Source of the DNA: Bradyrhizobium yuanmingense
GTDB lineage: Bacteria > Pseudomonadota > Alphaproteobacteria > Rhizobiales > Xanthobacteraceae
DNA: 64,000 nucleotides
Reading direction: 5' to 3'
NCBI RefSeq assembly: GCF_029167105.1
Contig: NZ_JARFML010000033.1
Location: 1 to 64,000 of the forward strand
In this document: one piece after another, positions 26,174 through 33,981 of the stretch
Layout: each line of letters opens with the position of its first letter
How positions within the stretch are numbered: position 1 is the stretch's first letter
Notes under the pieces: generated by a model
Seen by the model: only the letters and a program-made list of their open reading frames with translations
Database searches by the model: none
Told to the model about the DNA's origin: nothing
Position numbers and translations under genes: made by a program

Positions 26174-26509
26174 ATGAAGCTGATGATGCTGGCTGCGGGC
26201 ACGATGTTGCTGTCGCTATCTGCGCAGGCCGAGCCGATCGGCGCCGTGCCGCAGCGCCAGCCCTTCGTCACGACCTTGTCGAACAACATTCCGCTCGCCT
26301 TCGGCATGGATACTGAGCAGACCGCGCGCGCGCTCGGGCAGAAGCTGCAATATGTGCGGGGCCGTCCCGGCCACGAGATCTATCTCGCCTTGCGCAACAT
26401 CGGCGGCAGCGGCCTGATCCCCTACCGTCATCGCCTGTTCCTGCAATTCCGCCACGGCCGGCTGGCCGGATGGAAGGAGGATTACGGTGAGAACTGGATG
26501 TGGGAGTGA
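26174..26509 (+). CDS. Small exported protein of unknown function
   Basis: A 111-residue protein with a clear signal peptide (MKLMMLAAGTMLLSLSAQA). The mature part, about 92 residues, includes TEQTARALGQKLQYVRGRPG and LFLQFRHGRLAGWKEDYG, reminiscent of the small lipoprotein-like BamE/SmpA fold but too divergent to assign. It lies 24 bases downstream of the hydrolase gene and may be co-transcribed. A family C repeat begins 10 bases after its stop. Confidence 0.75.
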   Translation: MKLMMLAAGTMLLSLSAQAEPIGAVPQRQPFVTTLSNNIPLAFGMDTEQTARALGQKLQYVRGRPGHEIYLALRNIGGSGLIPYRHRLFLQFRHGRLAGWKEDYGENWMWE

Positions 26510-26519
26510 GGTGTTACCC

Positions 26520-26634
26520 CTCATCCTGAGGAGACTGCGAAGCGGTCGTCTCGAAGGATGAAGGCCCGGCTCTCGCATCTCGGCCTTGCATCCTTCGAGA
26601 CGCGCGCGAAGAGCGCGCTCCTCAGGATGAGGGG
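26520..26634. repeat. Palindromic repeat, family C copy 1
   Basis: Arms start CTCATCCTGAGGAG and end CTCCTCAGGATGAGGG; inner blocks are CTCGAAGGATG and CATCCTTCGAGAC. A second copy is at 41761-41867. Confidence 0.85.
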
Positions 26635-26672
26635 AGAGATTGGAGTTAGTAGCAACAAGAAGGACAACCCGC

Positions 26673-27344
26673 GTGGGACAGGACATCAAGCTGACGGCCT
26701 CGGACAATTTCCAGCTCGGCGCTTATCGCGCTGATTCCGCCGGCACGCCGAAGGGCGCGGTGGTGGTGATCCAAGAGATCTTTGGGGTCAATCACCACAT
26801 CCGCTCGGTCTGCGACCGCCTTGCCGGGGAAGGCTATGTCGCGATCGCGCCGTCGATCTTCGACCGGACGGCGCCGAACTTCCAGTCGGGCTATTCGCCC
26901 GACGAGATCGCGGAGGCGCGCAAGTTCGTGGCCAATCCGGACTGGGCGGCAATGCTGCACGACACGCAAGCTGCGATCGATGCGGTGAAGAGCATCGGGC
27001 CCGTCGGCATCATCGGCTTTTGCTTGGGCGGCAGCATCGCCTTCGTCGCGGCGACGCGATTGACCGGCCTGAAGGCCGCGATCGGCTATTACGGCGGCGC
27101 CGTCGTGCGCTTCGCCGACGAGACGCCGAAGGTGCCGACCCAGCTGCATTTCGGCGAGAAGGATGCCGGGATTCCGCTCGCCGACGTCGAGACCATCAAG
27201 TCGAAGCGGCCGGATGTGGAGGTCTTCATCTATCCAGGCGCCCAGCATGGTTTCCATTGCGACGAGCGCGCCAGCTACGACAAGGCCAGCGCCGACATCG
27301 CCTGGCCGCGCAGCATGGATTTTTTCGCGAAGCATTTGAAATAG
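26673..27344 (+). CDS. Dienelactone hydrolase family protein
   Basis: A 223-residue hydrolase. It shows VVVIQEIFGVNHHIRSVCDR with the conserved Glu, the nucleophile motif GIIGFCLGGSIAF where Cys replaces Ser, and the catalytic His in GAQHGFHCDER. An Asp lies in FGEKDAGIP. These are hallmarks of dienelactone hydrolases, which open cyclic lactones in chlorocatechol breakdown, although many relatives have other roles. The GTG at 26673 is chosen because AGAAGGA precedes it; an upstream ATG at 26640 lies close to the repeat. Confidence 0.88.
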   Translation: MGQDIKLTASDNFQLGAYRADSAGTPKGAVVVIQEIFGVNHHIRSVCDRLAGEGYVAIAPSIFDRTAPNFQSGYSPDEIAEARKFVANPDWAAMLHDTQAAIDAVKSIGPVGIIGFCLGGSIAFVAATRLTGLKAAIGYYGGAVVRFADETPKVPTQLHFGEKDAGIPLADVETIKSKRPDVEVFIYPGAQHGFHCDERASYDKASADIAWPRSMDFFAKHLK

Positions 27345-27362
27345 AGCCCCGCCTCTCTCCAC

Positions 27363-27478
27363 CGTCATTCCGGGATGCGCCGCGCAGGCCCGGAATCCAT
27401 ACTCCCGATCATGGTTATGGATTCTCTGGTGCGCAATTGCGCACCTTAGCTCGCGCTACGCGCGCCCCGGAATGACGA
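27363..27478. repeat. Palindromic repeat, family F
   Basis: It begins CGTCATTCCGGGATGCG and ends CGCCCCGGAATGACG, with GCGCAATTGCGC in the centre. It fills the space between the hydrolase and polysaccharide-export genes, which converge. Confidence 0.75.
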
Positions 27479-27498
27479 AAGAGAACGTCGAGCTGAAA

Positions 27499-28284
27499 CT
27501 AAAACCAGCGCTCGCCGACGAACACGGTGTCTCCGGGCGCGAGCGGCGTGCCGAGCGGCACCACGGCGCGCATGGCGCCGCCGTTCTCGGTGTGCGTGAC
27601 TGTGACCATGTCGCGCTTGGCGCGCGGCGAGAAGCCGCCGGCGATGGCGACCGCGCTCTCCACCGTCATGTTCGGCACGTAGGGATATTGGCCGGGCGCT
27701 AGGACCTCGCCGAGGATGAAGAACGGACGATAGGTCTCGATCTCGACCGCCACCGAAGGCTCGCGGATGTAGCCGTTGCGCAGGCGTGCGGCGATCTCGC
27801 CGGCCAGCCCTGCCGTGGTGCGGCCGCGGGCGGGCACCGCGCCGATCAGCGGCATGGTGATGGAGCCGCCGGCGTCGATCGCATAGCTGTTGGTGAGACC
27901 TTCCTGGCCGTAGACCACGACGCGGAGCTTGTCGCCGGCGTCGAGATGGTAGGAGGCGCCATTACGCACCGGCACCGCCATCGGCGCGGCGTAGCCGACC
28001 GGCATCGGCGCGGGCGAAGCGGTAAAGGAATTGCTGAGCGCGGCGATCGCGCCACCGCCGTTGTTGGCGACGACGACCGGCCGCGGCGCATTATAGGGCT
28101 GGCCATAGGCCATGGCATCGAGATCGGGACGAGGCTGCACCATCGCGACGGGAGTTGCGGTCTGCATGCAGCCGCCCAGGACGAGCGCGGCGGACGCTGC
28201 CAAGGACGCCAAGTTCGACCATCGAAACGCGCGTGCAACCGGCACCGGACCCATCCTCGAAACGAGACGGCTCCAGTGATGCAC
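27499..28284 (-). CDS. Polysaccharide export (Wza-like) lipoprotein
   Basis: A 261-residue protein with a positively charged N terminus, a hydrophobic stretch and a lipobox (ALVLGGC), so it is probably an outer-membrane lipoprotein. The mature part has the polysaccharide-export domain: GDKLRVVVYGQEGLTNSYAI, ITMPLIGAVPARGRTTAGL, then SLBB-like repeats (PFFILGEVLAPGQYPYVPNM). It would help export extracellular polysaccharide. No glycosyltransferase, Wzc or flippase genes are near, so it is isolated from its usual cluster. The start may be the second Met, but this does not affect the signal. Confidence 0.88.
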   Translation of the reverse strand: MHHWSRLVSRMGPVPVARAFRWSNLASLAASAALVLGGCMQTATPVAMVQPRPDLDAMAYGQPYNAPRPVVVANNGGGAIAALSNSFTASPAPMPVGYAAPMAVPVRNGASYHLDAGDKLRVVVYGQEGLTNSYAIDAGGSITMPLIGAVPARGRTTAGLAGEIAARLRNGYIREPSVAVEIETYRPFFILGEVLAPGQYPYVPNMTVESAVAIAGGFSPRAKRDMVTVTHTENGGAMRAVVPLGTPLAPGDTVFVGERWF

Positions 28285-28312
28285 CGGTTATGGTTAATAA
28301 AGCGTTGAGTGT

Positions 28313-28391
28313 CTTACCCTCCCCGGGAGGGGGAGGGTCGGCTCATATGGAGCGCAGCGAAATATGAGAAGCCCCTCCAAGGGAGGGTAAG
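28313..28391. repeat. Palindromic repeat, family H
   Basis: The arms CTTACCCTCCC and GGGAGGGTAAG enclose a second pair, CTCATATGG / GAAATATGAG. It lies just upstream of the export lipoprotein gene. Confidence 0.7.
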
Positions 28392-28422
28392 AGGCAGTGT
28401 CACGTAGCCGCCAGTTCCAGGC

Positions 28423-28740
28423 TCAATCCCGGGAATAGCCGATCAAAGGCTTGCGCGGGCGGAACAGGATCATCAGGAGGATGCCCAAAATGCCGAGGAC
28501 GGCGAAGACCGGCTGCTCCAGCACCAGGCGGATCACCGAGGTCCAGAGCCAGGGCGCCTTGGCCTCGACCCAGGTGCGGAAGGCCGATTGGCTGGCCTGA
28601 TTGATGTCGTTCCAGAACTGGCCGAAGCGGGTGAATTTGAGGCTCTGGTCGGCCACCCAGCGGGCGCCGTCATAGACCATGAAGATGAACCCGCCGGCGA
28701 GCAGCAACAGCCCTATCAGTCGGAAAAAGCCGCGGATCAT
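28423..28740 (-). CDS. Small membrane protein of unknown function
   Basis: A 105-residue protein with two predicted membrane helices, one at the N terminus (FFRLIGLLLLAGGFIFMVYDG) and one near residues 75-93 (FAVLGILGILLMILF), separated by an amphipathic loop rich in Trp and Phe. It ends in a basic tail. I do not recognise a named family; similar small proteins are annotated as hypothetical in rhizobia. It is monocistronic and diverges from rpsT. Confidence 0.7.
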   Translation of the reverse strand: MIRGFFRLIGLLLLAGGFIFMVYDGARWVADQSLKFTRFGQFWNDINQASQSAFRTWVEAKAPWLWTSVIRLVLEQPVFAVLGILGILLMILFRPRKPLIGYSRD

Positions 28741-28885
28741 GCCTCACCTACGATAGCCGTCCGAGCGGACGACCTTTTCGGAACGATGCCAGCCAATAGC
28801 CGGGCGACGGCAGAAATTCAACCTCTTCAGGGCGTTACGGCACTCATCCAGGCCGCCAAAGGCGCGTTTCCGGCGCCCGAAAGCG

Positions 28886-28914
28886 TTGACGGTGCGAAAG
28901 ACCCTCTCTATAAG
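28886..28914 (+). promoter_or_regulatory. Predicted sigma-70 promoter for rpsT
   Basis: TTGACG at 28886-28891 is followed after 17 bases by TATAAG at 28909-28914, close to the housekeeping consensus. Transcription would start near 28921, giving a leader of about 240 bases before the rpsT start codon. The 28741-29163 gap otherwise shows no gene. Confidence 0.65.
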
Positions 28915-29163
28915 GGCGCCAACTGGCGGTGGGCGCAATCCCGCCGCCGCTGTTCTTTGAGCAGTTGCAGGCACCCTGGGCTTCAGGACTCATCCGAGCT
29001 TGAAGACACCTTGGAGCCTCAGAGACAGCCGCAAGGCGGTCGCTCATGTTCCGGGAACGGCCCAGCAACCGAACACCCTAAATCCGAGCGTCGATTCCGC
29101 GGTCAAGCAAGCCGGCGCTACCCGACCAAGACGCGACCGGTACCCGCAAAGGACATTGAGACC

Positions 29164-29430
29164 ATGGCCAATACCACTTCCGCCAAGAAAGCGACGCGCA
29201 AGATCGCCCGCCGCACCGCCGTCAACAAGTCGCGCCGCACCCAGATGCGTGGCGCCGTGCGCAACGTCGAGGAAGCCATCAAGAGCGGCGACCGCGCCGC
29301 TGCCGTGAAGGCGCTCGCGACAGCCGAGCCCGCCTTGATGCGCGCCGCCCAGCGCAACATCATTCACAAGAACAACGCCAGCCGCAAAGTCTCGCGCCTC
29401 ACCGCGCAGATCGCCAAGCTCGCGAAGTAA
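29164..29430 (+). CDS. rpsT: 30S ribosomal protein S20
   Basis: An 88-residue basic helical ribosomal protein. The sequence MANTTSAKKATRKIARR, then NKSRRTQMRGAVRNVEEAI and HKNNASRKVSRLTAQI, is diagnostic for S20, which binds 16S rRNA early in 30S assembly. The length is standard. The frame is open far upstream, but the family starts at this Met. A strong terminator follows, and a sigma-70-like promoter lies 240 bases upstream. rpsT beside dnaA is a common alphaproteobacterial arrangement. Confidence 0.97.
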   Translation: MANTTSAKKATRKIARRTAVNKSRRTQMRGAVRNVEEAIKSGDRAAAVKALATAEPALMRAAQRNIIHKNNASRKVSRLTAQIAKLAK

Positions 29431-29490
29431 ATCTTGCTAAGTCATCTTGGCGACATCGCCTGATCGGTCGATCCGGTCAGCGCGTCAAAC

Positions 29491-29517
29491 AGCCCGGCCT
29501 CGCGCCGGGCTTTTTTA
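29491..29517 (+). terminator. Intrinsic terminator after rpsT
   Basis: A GCCCGGC/GCCGGGC stem with a 5-base loop is followed by six T residues, about 60 bases after the rpsT stop. Confidence 0.9.
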
Positions 29518-30685
29518 TTGGCTGTCATATTGCGCAAGCAGTCAGGCGAGGCTCATGCGTCGCTTGGACGATCTACATCGCCTGCGTCAGTCTTCATTCC
29601 GTAATTCTACCGGCCGACGTTCTGCAACAGCCGAAACTTCACTGCGTTGCAAAAATCCCTGTGCCGCGGGGCTAAGATGAATTCGCGCGCGCAAGAGTTC
29701 TGCACACCGTAGATTCACCGGAACGCGTGTGCGTGTGGAGTTACCCTGCAAAACGAGTCTCGAAAAGCGATGACTCGATAATCACTTATCAACATAGCAG
29801 CGACAAGCATTTGGAAAATTCGCCCGCACGTCGGGCGCATGACGGATTTATAAAAAAATTTTGGCGCTGAACGAGAAATGTCACATGACACGCCACCTTC
29901 TCGATTCTGTGCACGGATTCAAAAACTTGCTTCTCAGCCTGTGCACAAGTCGTGCGCGCGTTAACCGAGGTCAAGTTTTTTGACGGCTCAACTGTGAATC
30001 AATTTCGTTGCGAGTCTTTCCGCTTAGTGTATTCCTTAACCCAGTCAGCGGCGCCCACGATCTTCAGACCAGCGCGGTTTAGGAAACGGGGCGAGCGTGC
30101 AAATCGGCGGCGATGTGCACGTAGGCGACGCTTCAACAAGTGATTGTCGGACGAACCCACAGCAATGTGGGAAGGGTAGCTCTTTGTCTGAATGTCTCCA
30201 AGCGGGATCTTATCCATCCCGTCGCGCCAAGGCGTACAAGAGAGACATCGCGAAGCTATCCCGGCACACAAGGTGGCGAAGTCGAGCGGACGACTAGTAC
30301 ATTTGGGCAGGCATCCGCGACAGGAGTACGGCGCGGTTGTCTTCAGGACACGCAGGACCTTGTCGTGAGCGATCACGGCAGGACGGGGAGGTATCATGTC
30401 TTACGGACTCAACGCGGTATTGCAGCACGTTTCCTTTTCCAACGATGCCGTTTCAGCTCCGTCGGATCTCCAGCCTCCCGCGCGTGACGGAGCGCCGAGT
30501 ACGCGCTGACCTCGCGACTCCTCCATCTCTGACATCGCTGATCTGACCCGCGGCGTTCGCGCCGAACGGTCGAGCCATGCCCGACGATGGACTCGCTCGA
30601 GGTCGCGCCACTTCAGGGACCGTGGCAGGAACCCTGCATGGCGCTCACAAACGCAACTATATCTCTCAAGAGAAGTTTTCTGACG
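29518..30685. promoter_or_regulatory. Long gene-free region upstream of dnaA; possible origin or dnaA control region
   Basis: About 1.17 kb with no supported gene. Its base composition is lower in GC than the flanks. An AT-rich tract lies at 29845-29862 (TTTATAAAAAAATTTT). DnaA-box-like sites include TTATCAACA at 29786-29794, one mismatch from TTATCCACA, and weaker ones: TGTGGAGTT at 29734, TGTGCACAA at 29940 and TGTGAATCA near 29992. This suits a DnaA-regulated promoter or an origin. In many alphaproteobacteria the origin is near hemE instead, so oriC here is uncertain. The segment 30061-30585 has no recognised motif. Confidence 0.4.
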
Positions 30686-32095
30686 ATGACAATGGAACAG
30701 GATCGCTGGTCACGCGTGAAGGGTCGGCTGCGCTCGAGCGTTGGCGAGGACGTCTACACCAGCTGGTTTGCACGCATGGATCTGGAAGGCGTGCAGGACG
30801 AGAGCGTGCGGCTCTCGGTGCCGACGCGGTTCCTGAAGAGCTGGATTCAGGCCCATTATGCCGAGCGCGTGCTGTCGTGCTGGCAGGCAGAGATGCCGGA
30901 AGTGCATCGCATCGACCTCACGGTGCGGTCCGCCGTGCGCCCCTCGGCGCAGCCGAAGGAAGCGCCCGCGCCGGTCGAGGCGCGCCGCGCGCCGACGCCG
31001 GAATTGCGGTCGACCGCGACCGCGCCGGTCTCGGCCAATCACGACGCGCTCGGCGGCTCGCCGCTCGATCCGCGCCTGACCTTCGCCAGCTTCGTCGTCG
31101 GCCGCTCCAACACGCTGGCCCATGCGGCCGCGCGCCAGGTCGCCGAAGGGCGTCGTGGCGATCCCGTGATGTTCAACCCGCTCTACATCCATGCCGGCGT
31201 CGGCCTCGGCAAGACGCATCTCTTGCAGGCCGTGACCTGGGCCGGCAATTCCGGCAACGAGCGCAAGGTGCTGTATCTCACGGCCGAAAAATTCATGTAC
31301 GGCTTCGTCGCCGCGCTGAAGACGCAGACGGCGCTGGCCTTCAAGGAAGCGCTGCGCGGTATCGACGTGCTTGTCATCGACGATCTCCAGTTCTTGCAGG
31401 GCAAGTCGACCCAGGCCGAGTTCTGCCACACGCTGAACGCGCTGATTGACGCCGGCCGCCAGGTCGTGATCGCGGCCGACCGTCCGCCGTCGGATCTGGA
31501 AAGCCTCGACGATCGCGTCCGCTCGCGGCTCGCCGGCGGCCTCGTGGTCGAGATGGGATCGCTCGGCGAGGAGCTGCGCCACGGCATCCTGAAGTCGCGC
31601 GTCGCGGCGGCCCGCGCCCATCACGCCACGTTCGAGGTGCCCGAGGAGGTGCTGCATTATCTGGCGCGCACCATCACCCATAACGGCCGCGACCTCGAAG
31701 GCGCGATCAACCGGCTGCTGGCGCATTCCAAGCTCAACAACCGGCCGGTGACGCTGGAGATGGCCGAGCACGAGGTGCGCGACCTGGTGCGGCCGCAGGA
31801 GCCGAAGCGGATCAAGATCGAGGACATCCAGCGCGTGGTGGCACGGCAGTATAATGTCAGCCGCTCCGACCTCTTGTCCTCGCGCCGCACCGCCAATGTG
31901 GTTCGCCCGCGCCAGGTGGCGATGTATCTCGCCAAGACGCTGACGCTGCGCTCGCTGCCCGAGATCGGCCGCCGCTTCGGCGGACGCGACCACACCACCG
32001 TGCTGCACGCGGTGCGAAAGATCGAGGCGCTGGTCTCCAAGGACACCGCGCTGTCGGAGGAAGTGGAGTCGCTGAAGCGCCAGCTTCAGGAATAA
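30686..32095 (+). CDS. dnaA: Chromosomal replication initiator protein DnaA
   Basis: A 469-residue initiator. Domain I begins MEQDRWSRVKGRLRSSVGED; a Pro/Ala-rich linker follows near residues 85-120. The AAA+ domain has Walker A GVGLGKTHLL and Walker B LVIDDLQFL. The C-terminal DNA-binding domain has the signature GGRDHTTVLHAVRKIE. It binds DnaA boxes and opens the origin. ATG at 30686 gives the family length; an in-frame ATG at 30587 adds 33 residues that do not look like DnaA. It heads the dnaA-dnaN-recF block, with a family E repeat between dnaA and dnaN. Confidence 0.97.
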   Translation: MTMEQDRWSRVKGRLRSSVGEDVYTSWFARMDLEGVQDESVRLSVPTRFLKSWIQAHYAERVLSCWQAEMPEVHRIDLTVRSAVRPSAQPKEAPAPVEARRAPTPELRSTATAPVSANHDALGGSPLDPRLTFASFVVGRSNTLAHAAARQVAEGRRGDPVMFNPLYIHAGVGLGKTHLLQAVTWAGNSGNERKVLYLTAEKFMYGFVAALKTQTALAFKEALRGIDVLVIDDLQFLQGKSTQAEFCHTLNALIDAGRQVVIAADRPPSDLESLDDRVRSRLAGGLVVEMGSLGEELRHGILKSRVAAARAHHATFEVPEEVLHYLARTITHNGRDLEGAINRLLAHSKLNNRPVTLEMAEHEVRDLVRPQEPKRIKIEDIQRVVARQYNVSRSDLLSSRRTANVVRPRQVAMYLAKTLTLRSLPEIGRRFGGRDHTTVLHAVRKIEALVSKDTALSEEVESLKRQLQE

Positions 32096-32112
32096 AGGCC
32101 TATTTCTTCTTT

Positions 32113-32241
32113 CACCTCTCCCCGCTTGCGGGGAGAGGTCGGATCGCTCTTGCGATCCGGGTGAGGGGGTACCGATCCAACGGCAGGCTCGCCCGCGGAG
32201 AGAAGCCCCTCACCCCCTCTCCCGTAAAAACGGGGCGAGGG
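32113..32241. repeat. Palindromic repeat, family E copy 1
   Basis: It starts CCTCTCCCCGCTTGCGGGG and ends with CTCTCCCG and CGGGGCGAGGG. Inner blocks include GATCGC / GCGATC. Other copies are at 41044-41163 and 51394-51538. The rest of 32096-32473 shows no gene. Confidence 0.85.
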
Positions 32242-32473
32242 AGCGCACCTACACCTGGGCGGCGGTCTGCGTTTTGGGGCGGTAAATCGTGGGGGAACTG
32301 GCCCCAATCCCTTGAATCTGCGGGCCATCCGCGCCACCTTGCGCGACCCAGACGGCTTTGGTCATATCGGCAGGAATGATCCGGCCTTGCGGGGTCTTCG
32401 GTGCCGTGGCGCGCGTCCCGCCGCCCGGCCTTCTCAACGCTGTGTTTTCCTAAGGGATCGGGCGAGTAGTGCA

Positions 32474-33592
32474 ATGAAGGTTACGGTCGAACGCGCGCAA
32501 CTCCTGAAATCGCTGGGCCATGTCCACCGCGTGGTCGAGCGCCGCAACACGATCCCGATCCTCGGCAACGTGCTGGTGCGCGCCGAGAACGCGAAATTGT
32601 CGCTGAAGGCGACCGACCTCGACCTCGAAGTGACCGAGACGCTGCCGGCGGAAACCGCGACCGCGGGCTCCACCACCGTGCCGGCGCACATGTTCTACGA
32701 CATCGTGCGCAAGCTGCCGGACGGCTCGCAGATCGTGCTGGAGGCCGACGGCGACCGCGCGGTGCTCGCGATCCGCGCCGGCCGCTCGCGCTTCACGCTG
32801 CAGACGCTGCCGGAGAACGATTTCCCGGATCTGGCCGCCGGCGACATGTCGCATTCGTTCTCGCTCGCCGCCAAGGACGTCAAGCGGCTGATCGACCGCA
32901 CCCAGTTCGCGATCTCCACCGAAGAGACGCGCTATTACCTCAACGGCATCTATCTGCATGCCGCCGGCACGCCAAAGGCCGCCACCCTGCGCGGCGTCGC
33001 CACCGACGGCCACCGCCTCGCCCAGCTCGACCTCGTCCAGCCCAAGGGGGCCGAGGGCATGCCCGGCGTGATCGTGCCGCGCAAGACGGTCGGCGAGGTG
33101 CAGCGCCTGATCGAGGACACCGAGGCCGAGATGACGATCGAGCTGTCGCAGGCCAAGATCCGCTTCACCATCGGCAACGTCGTGCTGACCTCGAAGCTGA
33201 TCGACGGCACCTTCCCCGATTACGGCCGCGTCATTCCGCAGAACAACGACAAGGAGCTCGTGGTCGACAAGAAGGATTTCGAGAACGCGGTCGACCGCGT
33301 CTCCACCATCTCCAGCGAACGCGGCCGCGCGGTCAAATTGTCGCTGTCGGCGGGCAAGCTGGTGCTGTCGGTGACCAATCCGGATTCCGGCAGCGCGACC
33401 GAAGAGCTCGAGGTCGAATACGCCTCCGACGCGCTCGATATCGGCTTTAACTCCCGCTATCTGCTCGACATCGCCGCCCAGATCGAAGGCGACGTCGCCA
33501 CGCTCCGCCTCGCCGACCCCGGCTCGCCGACCTTGGTGCAGGACCGCGACGACAAGAGCGCGCTGTACGTGCTGATGCCGATGCGGGTGTGA
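32474..33592 (+). CDS. dnaN: DNA polymerase III beta subunit (sliding clamp)
   Basis: A 372-residue clamp with three repeated domains. MKVTVERAQLLKSLGHVHRV and RRNTIPILGNVLV open domain 1; the centre shows AISTEETRYYLNGIYLH and TDGHRLAQLDL; the C terminus ends SALYVLMPMRV, the normal DnaN ending. It encircles DNA and tethers polymerase III and repair factors. The length is typical. It follows dnaA by 378 bases that include a repeat, so it may have its own promoter. The next gene is a GIY-YIG nuclease inserted before recF. Confidence 0.97.
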   Translation: MKVTVERAQLLKSLGHVHRVVERRNTIPILGNVLVRAENAKLSLKATDLDLEVTETLPAETATAGSTTVPAHMFYDIVRKLPDGSQIVLEADGDRAVLAIRAGRSRFTLQTLPENDFPDLAAGDMSHSFSLAAKDVKRLIDRTQFAISTEETRYYLNGIYLHAAGTPKAATLRGVATDGHRLAQLDLVQPKGAEGMPGVIVPRKTVGEVQRLIEDTEAEMTIELSQAKIRFTIGNVVLTSKLIDGTFPDYGRVIPQNNDKELVVDKKDFENAVDRVSTISSERGRAVKLSLSAGKLVLSVTNPDSGSATEELEVEYASDALDIGFNSRYLLDIAAQIEGDVATLRLADPGSPTLVQDRDDKSALYVLMPMRV

Positions 33593-33609
33593 GGTTGCTT
33601 TTCCCTTTC

Positions 33610-33973
33610 GTCATGGCCGGGCTTGACCCGGCCATCCATCGAACAAGATGACCTATTGGGTGTACATCCTCGCCAGCAAGCCCGGTGGGACACTCTACAT
33701 CGGCGTCACGAACAACCTCGTCAGGCGCGTCTACGAACATCGCGAAGGCCTGGCGGACGGCTTCACCAAGCGTTACGGCGTGAAGACCCTGGTCTATTTC
33801 GAGGCACATGACACGATCGCCGCTGCCCTTCAGCGCGAAAAGAACATGAAGCACTGGTCACGCGAGTGGAAGATCGACCTGATCGTGAAAAGCAATGCCG
33901 CGTGGCAAGACCTATATGATGAAATAGCCCGCTGACGCGGGCGATGGATTGCCGGGTCAAGCCCGGCAATGAC
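33610..33973. mobile_element. GIY-YIG gene enclosed by inverted REP hairpins
   Basis: The left arm 33610-33641 and right arm 33942-33973 are 32 bases long and are inverse copies with two mismatches. Each arm is itself a hairpin: ATGGCCGGG/CCCGGCCAT on the left, ATTGCCGGG/CCCGGCAAT on the right, around TTGAC-type loops. The two mismatches are the two partners of one stem base pair (G-C versus T-A), so pairing is kept. The GIY-YIG gene lies six bases inside each arm. The unit sits between dnaN and recF, genes normally adjacent. Related hairpin pairs without a gene occur at 22076-22163 and elsewhere. That it moves, or moved, is inference. Confidence 0.7.
33648..33935 (+). CDS. GIY-YIG nuclease family protein
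   Basis: A 95-residue single-domain GIY-YIG protein of the YhbQ/UPF0213 type. The motif is split as VYILASKPGGTLYIGVTNNL at residues 5-24, followed by the catalytic Arg in RRVYEHREG and the Glu in QREKNMKHWSREWKIDLI near residue 65. The length is typical of the small stand-alone group, whose role is poorly known. It fills the space between two inverted REP hairpins, almost arm to arm. It has no homing-intron features around it. The start follows the left arm by six bases, so its ribosome-binding site must lie within or beside the hairpin. Confidence 0.92.
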   Translation: MTYWVYILASKPGGTLYIGVTNNLVRRVYEHREGLADGFTKRYGVKTLVYFEAHDTIAAALQREKNMKHWSREWKIDLIVKSNAAWQDLYDEIAR

Positions 33974-33981
33974 AGAGTGAT

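Noticed and set aside
28588..29163. Upstream in-frame extension of rpsT
   Set aside because: S20 has a fixed N terminus beginning at 29164, and a promoter-like site lies inside the extension.
33610..33973. Homing intron or intein explanation for the GIY-YIG gene
   Set aside because: The gene lies between, not within, dnaN and recF, and no intron core or splice motif is seen.
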